This document shows positions 58,814 to 64,000 of a stretch of DNA of 64,000 nucleotides, piece after piece (position 1 is the first letter of the stretch; each line of letters opens with the position of its first letter). The notes beneath the pieces were generated by a model. That model was not told the origin of the DNA and ran no database searches. It saw nothing but the letters and a program-made list of their open reading frames with translations. This DNA comes from Planobispora longispora (GTDB lineage Bacteria > Actinomycetota > Actinomycetes > Streptosporangiales > Streptosporangiaceae): assembly GCF_016863135.1 (NCBI RefSeq), contig NZ_BOOH01000042.1, positions 98,356 through 162,355 of the forward strand. Direction: 5' to 3'. The position numbers and the translations under genes are program-made.

Positions 58814-59656
58814 TCACCCATAGACCCCGCTGCCGCAGGCGACCTGGCCGCCGATCATGGCGAAGATCCCGAACAGGGACATGATCTGCCCGAAGTCGTC
58901 GGTGGCGAATTCCGTGTGGCGGGGGCCTGCGGCCCGCACGCCCGGGATGAGCGCGCATCCGGCGGCGATGGCGGTGGAGTTCCACTCCACGCCCAGCGTG
59001 TAGGGAGGCCGGACCGTGTACGGCCGCAGCTCCTCCAACCGCCCGAGCGCCCGGGCGGCGGCCTCGCGGATGCGGGCCTGGGCGACCGACGGCGGCAGGA
59101 GCTCGGCGGAGAACCGGTCGATGCCCTTCTTCACCGCGACCGTCTCGACGTCGCCGAGCAGCTCGTGCGCCTCCTCGCAGACGGCCTCGTCCCCGGTCAC
59201 CAGCGCCACCGGCACGCCGAGCGACCCGGCGAACGCCGCGACCAGCCGGGTCTCCCCGCAGATGTCACCGTTGAGGTAGACGTTCTGGATCTCCTTGCCC
59301 ATCCAGGTGTGGTTGAGCACGCCGTGCCGGACCCCGGCCCGCGCGTGGTAGCCGGCGAAGCACGCGGCGGCGTAGGTCTCATCCAGCCCCTGTCCCATCC
59401 GCAGCGGCTTGCCCGGCCCCCGGATCAGCGTGGCCCGCTCGTCGAGCAGGTCGATCCTGAGGTTCTTGGTGGACCCGTGGGCGTCGTTGACCCGCACCGC
59501 CTCCGCCCCGGCCTCGAAGGCGCCCCGGATCACCGCGTTGGCGTCGCCGGTCATCAGCTCGCAGCCGCGCTCGTAGCCGCGGCCCCCGGCGTGCATCTCC
59601 TCGGGGTCGGTCAGCCCGGTGACGCCCTCCATGTCCACCGACACGTACACCTTCAC
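58814..59656 (-). CDS. M55 family D-aminopeptidase (DppA-like)
   Basis: This 280-residue metallopeptidase has the family metal ligands Asp8 and Glu10 in SVDMEG, plus RVNDAHGS, CFAGYHARAG, VLNHTW and CGETRLVAAFAG with its Glu. DppA-type enzymes release D-amino acids from short D-peptides. It starts at GTG 59656. A 19-bp block including this start is duplicated upstream. Third gene of the operon, it may supply D-amino acids or amines to the oxidase that follows. Confidence 0.9.
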   Translation of the reverse strand: MKVYVSVDMEGVTGLTDPEEMHAGGRGYERGCELMTGDANAVIRGAFEAGAEAVRVNDAHGSTKNLRIDLLDERATLIRGPGKPLRMGQGLDETYAAACFAGYHARAGVRHGVLNHTWMGKEIQNVYLNGDICGETRLVAAFAGSLGVPVALVTGDEAVCEEAHELLGDVETVAVKKGIDRFSAELLPPSVAQARIREAAARALGRLEELRPYTVRPPYTLGVEWNSTAIAAGCALIPGVRAAGPRHTEFATDDFGQIMSLFGIFAMIGGQVACGSGVYG

Positions 59657-59708
59657 GACAGCACCTTCATCGCAAACCCCTCACCGCGGCACCTTCACGA
59701 CAGCACCT
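59648..59708 (-). repeat. Duplicated start region of the M55 peptidase gene
   Basis: A 19-bp sequence (CACCTTCACGACAGCACCT on the plus strand) lies at 59648-59666 and 59690-59708, 42 bp apart. Each contains the minus-strand GTGAAGGTG start. The upstream copy opens a five-codon frame ending in TGA. Confidence 0.75.
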
Positions 59709-59717
59709 CCACGACCT

Positions 59718-61004
59718 TCACGACACCCCCGACGCCGTCTCCGCCGTCAGCTCCGGCGTCGCCTCCGCCGTCCCGATCCCCCACGTCTCGACGCGACGTG
59801 CCTCATCGTCGCTCATGAAACCCACCTCCGCGGCCATGAAGTCGCGGACCCGCCCGCGCCAGGGCCCGGGGATCTCCTCCACCGCCGGCGGGTAGCAGCG
59901 CTCCAGCCACGCGGTCGACTCCTCGGTCGCGTTCAGGAACCCGGCCGCCTCGCCGAAGACCGTGTCCTCGATGCCGGGCACCCGGGCGCAGCCGTACTCG
60001 ACCATCTCCTGCCCGCCGTACGGCGGAGGCCGCCGCCACTTGCGCGCCACCCCGCGCTCGGGAGTGACCCCGGTGCGCAGCGGGCGGCGCTCGACGGCGG
60101 CGTGGATGAGCTCCTTGTAGAGGCACTTGCCGCACGTCCCGCAGGGGCCGTCGATCCCGCGCAGGCACCAGCGGACCCGCTCCCCGAGGTCCGAGGCGAG
60201 CGCCAGGCGCATCGTGACGGCCTCGCTCACGCCGCCGACCGGCAGGACCAGCGGCACGCCCGCCGCGGCGAACGCCTGCCCCCAGGCGCCGTGCGGCGCC
60301 CACATCGGGTTGTCGGGGGTGTACCTGTGCAGATAGCGATCACCGCCCAGCCAGCGCGACCCCAGCTCGTAGCCGAGGGCCAGTCCGCCCAGCCCGAGCT
60401 CGTCGGCCAGCAGCAGCGCCCCGGCGGCCACCGCGTGGTGCTCGGGGTAACCGGGCCGGGGCTCGGCGAGGGTGAACTCCAGGTCGGAGCGGGCGATCGT
60501 GAGCTCCCGCCCGGTCTCCGCGGCGAGCCGGGCCAGCACGTCGGCCCGGTAGTGGGACCAGCGGTTGGGCACGCGCGGGTGGGAGACCCGCTGGAAGTGC
60601 ACGAACGGCGCGTCGGGCAGGATCGCCGCCACCGCGGCGGAGTCCGCCCCGCCGCTGTAGGAGATCGCCAGCCTGCTCCCGGCGCGGGGGGAGCCGCCGA
60701 CCGGTCCGGCCTCGATCCCCCAGCCCTCCTCGATGGCCCCGGCCAGCTCCGCGGAGACGGGCCGGTCGAAGACGACCCGCCGCCGCGTCCACGGCGCGAC
60801 GACGGTCCACGCGGCGAGTGCGAGCAGATCCGGGTGGATCTCGTACGGCCCGCGCGGCAGCTCCACCCGGAACGTGTTGGTGGCCAGCTTCAGGGCCTGG
60901 CCGTCGGCGCAGAACCCGATGATGGCGTCCTCGGCGTCCAGCCGGAAGGCGCAGTGCCGGACGGTGCTCCGGTCACCGCCGTCGGCCGTCCAGAAGACTC
61001 TCAC
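59718..61004 (-). CDS. PP-loop ATP pyrophosphatase-family protein with a QueC-like zinc motif
   Basis: This 428-residue protein has an N-terminal domain of about 110 residues that I do not recognise (MRVFWTADGGDRSTVRHCAFRL), then a PP-loop SYSGGADSAAV and further on a four-Cys motif C-x7-C-x2-C-x2-C (WCLRGIDGPCGTCGKC). That motif matches the zinc site of QueC-type 7-cyano-7-deazaguanine synthases. The C-terminal about 100 residues are again unassigned. It probably adenylates a carboxylate or similar group. No other queuosine gene is nearby. The GTG start has GAGGA 9 nt upstream. Second gene of the operon. Confidence 0.75.
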   Translation of the reverse strand: MRVFWTADGGDRSTVRHCAFRLDAEDAIIGFCADGQALKLATNTFRVELPRGPYEIHPDLLALAAWTVVAPWTRRRVVFDRPVSAELAGAIEEGWGIEAGPVGGSPRAGSRLAISYSGGADSAAVAAILPDAPFVHFQRVSHPRVPNRWSHYRADVLARLAAETGRELTIARSDLEFTLAEPRPGYPEHHAVAAGALLLADELGLGGLALGYELGSRWLGGDRYLHRYTPDNPMWAPHGAWGQAFAAAGVPLVLPVGGVSEAVTMRLALASDLGERVRWCLRGIDGPCGTCGKCLYKELIHAAVERRPLRTGVTPERGVARKWRRPPPYGGQEMVEYGCARVPGIEDTVFGEAAGFLNATEESTAWLERCYPPAVEEIPGPWRGRVRDFMAAEVGFMSDDEARRVETWGIGTAEATPELTAETASGVS

Positions 61005-61016
61005 GCCGCCGCGTCC

Positions 61017-61490
61017 TCACACCCTGCCGTCGGCGGAGACGGTCCCCTTGGGCGCCCCGTTCCCCTCGGGCACGGCCCGGACCGGGACCGCGCCCCCGGC
61101 GGGCAGGGCTCCCTCGGACAGGGCTCCCTCCGGCAGGCGGTCCACCGCCTGCCAGAGCAGCACCTCGTTCTGGAGCACGCGGTCCATCGCGGCCGCGGTC
61201 TCCTGCGCCAGCCGGTGGGCGTCGTCCCAGCGCCTCACCTGGTCCTGGGTGACCCGGACCCCGGCCCTGTCCTGACCGGCGCGGGCTCCGGTCCCGCCCG
61301 CCCCGGCGCGGAGCCGCTCGACCTCCGCGCCGAGCGCGGCGACCTCGCGGCGGAGCGTCTGGACCTCCCAGAGGGCGTCCCTGATGTCCTGGCGATGGTC
61401 GGCCCGGGAGATGTACCGGGAGTCGAACCACCCACGGACGATCCGCCGCAGGCGTGCCGGAATCAGCGCACGCTTCACCAACCGCACCAT
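61017..61490 (-). CDS. Coiled-coil protein, function unknown
   Basis: This 157-residue protein starts MVRLVKRALIPARLRRIVRGW, a basic amphipathic segment, then has a heptad stretch (DALWEVQTLRREVAALGAEVERLR) and a second helical part (DDAHRLAQETAAAMDRVLQNEVLLWQAV). The C-terminus repeats EGAL. It starts the operon with the PP-loop enzyme, 12 bp before it. Similar short coiled-coil proteins in actinomycetes are often linked to the cell envelope or glycan genes, but no family is recognised. Confidence 0.65.
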   Translation of the reverse strand: MVRLVKRALIPARLRRIVRGWFDSRYISRADHRQDIRDALWEVQTLRREVAALGAEVERLRAGAGGTGARAGQDRAGVRVTQDQVRRWDDAHRLAQETAAAMDRVLQNEVLLWQAVDRLPEGALSEGALPAGGAVPVRAVPEGNGAPKGTVSADGRV

Positions 61491-61553
61491 AATCGGGCAC
61501 GATACCGGTAAAGCTTGATCTACCAGGACATATCAAGAAAGCGCGGTCAACCG

Positions 61554-62327
61554 TCAGCGGCCGGTGAACTTCGCCTGGGTCTTCTCCGCGAAGGCGCTCA
61601 TCCCGATCTTGGCGTCGTCCGTGGCGAACAGCCCGGAGAAGGCCAGCCGCTCGATCTCCAGGCCGGTGTCCAGGTCGGCCTCCAGGCCGTGGTCGACCGC
61701 CTGCTTGGCGGCGCGCAGGGCCACCGCCGGGCCGCCGACGAACTTCGCGGCGTAGGCGAGGGCCTCGGTGTAGACGTCGGCGTCGGGGACCACCCGGTCG
61801 ACCAGCCCGATCTCCAGCGCCTCGGCGGCGCTCACGTGGCGGCCGGTGAAGATGAGGTCCTTGGCCCTGGCCGGGCCGACCAGCCGGGGCAGCCGCTGGG
61901 TGCCGCCCGCGCCGGGGATGATGCCCAGCAGGATCTCCGGCTGGCCGAGCTTGGCCGACTCGCCCGCGATCCGGATGTCGGCGCACAGCGCCAGCTCGCA
62001 CCCGCCGCCGAGCGCGTACCCGGTGACCGCCGCGACGACCGGCTTGCCGATCCGGGCGACCGCGGTGAAGCAGTCCTGCAGCACCCTGGAGTGCGCCGCC
62101 ATGTCCGCGTAGGACATGGCGGCCATCTCCTTGATGTCGGCGCCCGCCGCGAAGACCCGCTCACCGCCGTAGATCACCACGGCGAAGACCTCCGGGTCGG
62201 CGTCCACCTGCCGGGCGCACTCGCCGATCTCCCGCTGGACCTGCCCGTTGAGCGCGTTCATCTTCGGCCGGTCGAGCCTGATCGTCGCCACCCCGTCGGC
62301 CGTCTCGACTCGCACGAACTCACCCAT
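61554..62327 (-). CDS. Enoyl-CoA hydratase/isomerase family protein
   Basis: This 257-residue crotonase-fold protein hydrates 2-enoyl-CoA in fatty-acid or amino-acid breakdown. It has the oxyanion loops FAAGADIKEMA and ALGGGCELALCADIRIAGE with a catalytic Glu, and GQPEILLGIIPGAGGTQRLPRLVG with the second. Start ATG 62327 has AGAGGA 5 nt upstream. Both active-site Glu residues appear intact, favouring a hydratase. Confidence 0.93.
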   Translation of the reverse strand: MGEFVRVETADGVATIRLDRPKMNALNGQVQREIGECARQVDADPEVFAVVIYGGERVFAAGADIKEMAAMSYADMAAHSRVLQDCFTAVARIGKPVVAAVTGYALGGGCELALCADIRIAGESAKLGQPEILLGIIPGAGGTQRLPRLVGPARAKDLIFTGRHVSAAEALEIGLVDRVVPDADVYTEALAYAAKFVGGPAVALRAAKQAVDHGLEADLDTGLEIERLAFSGLFATDDAKIGMSAFAEKTQAKFTGR

Positions 62328-62391
62328 GGCCGTCCTCTCCACCGTGGGCGCCCTCGGCCGCCGCGCGGACCGGGGCGCCGCCCGAACATCG

Positions 62392-63528
62392 TCACCCCAA
62401 CATAGAGCCGTCCCGGCCGGTGGGCAGCGTCGTCCCCCAGTCCCGCACCGCGTGCTCCCGGGGGGCGGACCGGCCCGCCAGGACCTCGCGGTAGATCTGC
62501 TCGTACCCGCGGGTCATGACCTCGACGTCGAAGCTCCGCCGCACGTGGGCCCGGCAGGCCGCCGGGTCGAGCCCGGCGGCGGCCCGGACGGCCTCGGCGA
62601 GGTCGTCGACCTCGTCCCGGACGAATCCGGTGACCCCGTCCACGACCACCTCCGGAACGGCCCCCCTGCCGAGGGCGACGACCGGGGTGCCGCAGGCCAT
62701 GGCCTCGATCATGACCATGCCGAACGGCTCCTCCCAGAGGATCGGGAAGAGCAGGCAGCTCGCGGCCGACAGCAGCTCGCGCTTGCGCACCGCGTCGGCC
62801 TCGCCGACGTACTCGGCGTCCGGGCCGAGGCGCGGCTTGATCTGCTGGTCGAAGTACTCCTGCTCCACGTGCTCGGTGATCCTGCCCGCCAGCAGGATCC
62901 GCCGGCCCGTCTCACGGACGACGTCGATCGCCAGGTGGGCGCCCTTGTCGTGGTTGAAGCGGCCCAGCCACAGGACCCAGTCCTCCTTGTCCTCGCGGAA
63001 GGGGAAGGAGTCCGTCTTGACGGCGTTGTGGACCACGCCCGCCCAGTTCAGGTCGGGCACGGCCCGCCGCTGGGCCTCGGAGATGGCCACCACCGAGACC
63101 TCGCCGCCGAGCGCCCGGTAGTAGTCGGCCAGCTCGCCGTCCACGTCGCCGTGGCAAGTGATCACGGTCGGCACGCACCGCGCCGCCGCCATCAGCGGCC
63201 CGGCCATCGAGTGGTCGTGGACGATGTCGGTGTCGAGGTCCGAGACGAGCTCGTGCGCCCTGGCCGCGTGCACCAGCTCGGGCAGCGCCTCGCCGATCCG
63301 CTCGGAGGGCGGCCGCTCGTAGGTGGGCAGGAAGCGCGCGCTCGTCTCCGTCCTGCCCACCCCGATCAAAGTGACCTCGTGCCCGCGCCGGGACAGCCCG
63401 TCCACCAGCTCGGCGAGCATCGACTCGATTCCCCCGTAACCTCGGGGCGGCACCTCGTACCAGGGAGGCGCGATCATCGCGATCCGCAGCCCGGCGCGCC
63501 GCTTCGGCAGATCCCTCGTGGAAACCAT
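62392..63528 (-). CDS. Glycosyltransferase family 4 protein
   Basis: This 378-residue GT-B enzyme has the N-terminal MIAPPWYEVPPRGYGGIESMLAELVDGLSRRGHEV (read as adjoining motifs) and a C-terminal nucleotide-sugar domain with LGRFNHDKGAHLAIDV and the E-x7-E motif in EEPFGMVMIEAMACGTPVVALGRGAVPEVV. Members transfer sugars to lipids, proteins or glycans. I chose ATG 63528, with GAGGG 5 nt upstream. It lies next to a glycogen-debranching-type gene on the same strand. Confidence 0.92.
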   Translation of the reverse strand: MVSTRDLPKRRAGLRIAMIAPPWYEVPPRGYGGIESMLAELVDGLSRRGHEVTLIGVGRTETSARFLPTYERPPSERIGEALPELVHAARAHELVSDLDTDIVHDHSMAGPLMAAARCVPTVITCHGDVDGELADYYRALGGEVSVVAISEAQRRAVPDLNWAGVVHNAVKTDSFPFREDKEDWVLWLGRFNHDKGAHLAIDVVRETGRRILLAGRITEHVEQEYFDQQIKPRLGPDAEYVGEADAVRKRELLSAASCLLFPILWEEPFGMVMIEAMACGTPVVALGRGAVPEVVVDGVTGFVRDEVDDLAEAVRAAAGLDPAACRAHVRRSFDVEVMTRGYEQIYREVLAGRSAPREHAVRDWGTTLPTGRDGSMLG

Positions 63529-63603
63529 TGTCACCCTCACCTACGGCCCGCCGGCCCCTCAGCCACGGCTCGGGCACGGTCCGGGCACAGCGTTCGACAA
63601 GAC

Positions 63604-64000
63604 CTACCGCAGCGCGGCGGTCACGGGACTCCGCGGTTCGTGGAACAGCGTCACCCCCTCCGGGAGACCTGTGACGGATACACCTGTGTCACCGACCTCG
63701 ATCGTGACCCGGGAGCTCCCGATCTGCAGTCCCGAGATCCGCAGGTTCTTCAGCCCGACGGGGTCCAGCCACACCTGGTCGTGCGGGGCCCACGGGTCGA
63801 GGCGGAGCAGGGTGCGGACCAGCTGGATGGGGGCCGCGGCCGCCCACGCCTGCGGGGAGCAGGAGGTGGGGTACGGCACCGGCACCCCGAACTCCGTGCG
63901 GTCGAACCCGCAGAACAGCTCCGGCAGCCGCCCGCCGAGCGCCTTGGCGGCGTCCAGCAGCCCGAAGGCGATCCGCCGCGCCCCCTCCGCGAAGCCGTAG
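63604..64000 (-). CDS. C-terminal part of a glycogen-debranching-enzyme-like glycosidase (partial)
   Basis: Only the last 132 residues lie in the window; the gene runs off the right edge. The visible sequence YGFAEGARRIAFGLLDAAKALGGRLPELFCGFDRTEFG and PVPYPTSCSPQAWAAAAPIQLVRTLL matches the end of the (alpha/alpha)6 barrel of amylo-alpha-1,6-glucosidase-type proteins. An ending beta-type piece follows (ISGLQIGSSRVTIEVGDTG). Function is by family; which glycan it cleaves cannot be told. Confidence 0.85.
   Translation of the reverse strand, partial: YGFAEGARRIAFGLLDAAKALGGRLPELFCGFDRTEFGVPVPYPTSCSPQAWAAAAPIQLVRTLLRLDPWAPHDQVWLDPVGLKNLRISGLQIGSSRVTIEVGDTGVSVTGLPEGVTLFHEPRSPVTAALR

Noticed and set aside
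59718..61004. PP-loop gene as true queC of a queuosine pathway
   Set aside because: Extra N- and C-terminal regions do not match QueC, and queD, queE and queF are absent, so only the motif similarity is claimed.

Overview
The window is very GC-rich, densely coded DNA with GTG and TTG starts, purine-rich Shine-Dalgarno sites and G/C-ending codons throughout. Together with the order ilvB-ilvN-ilvC, gatC-gatA-gatB, ligA, mnmA, cysteine desulfurase and etfB-etfA, this points to an actinomycete chromosome, most like the Streptosporangiaceae or their relatives. That placement rests on gene content and order only. No rRNA, tRNA, CRISPR array, transposase or phage gene was seen.

Region by region. 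0.2-2.6 kb: a secreted subtilisin fused to two CAP domains. 2.7-6.2 kb (minus): the branched-chain amino acid operon ilvB-ilvN-ilvC behind a leader-peptide attenuator. 6.3-9.0 kb: a membrane GGDEF-EAL protein. 9.2-12.4 kb: a 2-hydroxyacid dehydrogenase, a PQQ sugar dehydrogenase-like lipoprotein and a two-repeat lipoprotein of unknown function. 12.5-13.7 kb: an ECF sigma factor and its probable membrane anti-sigma. 13.7-14.5 kb: repeat-bearing DNA without a convincing gene. 14.5-16.6 kb: a VanW-family envelope protein. 16.7-22.3 kb: a CitA/CitB-type two-component system divergent from a complete tripartite tricarboxylate transporter (tctCBA). 22.4-23.8 kb: a MOSC protein and a secreted RTX-like protein.

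24-29 kb (minus): the tRNA amidotransferase operon gatC-gatA, interrupted by an AAA ATPase and a small protein resembling the TOPRIM-like partners of such ATPases, then gatB. 29.2-29.8 kb: the remains of a second, unrelated ATPase gene, broken by a 17-bp triplication. 29.8-31.9 kb: a second GGDEF-EAL protein. 32-39 kb: ligA, a MetE-like protein, a metal-dependent hydrolase, two secreted proteins and mnmA. 39-45 kb: an accessory block (DUF695-like protein, ABC permease and ATPase, membrane hydrolase, ArsR-type regulator) lying between mnmA and its usual neighbour cysteine desulfurase. 46-48 kb: TetR regulator and MFS exporter. 48-50 kb: etfB-etfA. 50-56.4 kb: three Ser/Thr kinases with membrane C-termini. 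56.5-57 kb: YbaK-like deacylase. 57-61.5 kb (minus): a four-gene operon of a coiled-coil protein, a QueC-like PP-loop enzyme, an M55 D-aminopeptidase and a Tat-exported flavin oxidase. 61.5-64 kb: enoyl-CoA hydratase, glycosyltransferase and the 3' end of a glycogen-debranching-type gene.

The housekeeping genes fit together as amino-acid synthesis, Gln-tRNA/Asn-tRNA formation, DNA ligation, tRNA thiolation and electron transfer. The most interesting accessory parts are the ATPase/TOPRIM-like pair embedded in the gat operon and the PP-loop/M55/flavin oxidase operon. Neither has a function that can be assigned from sequence alone.
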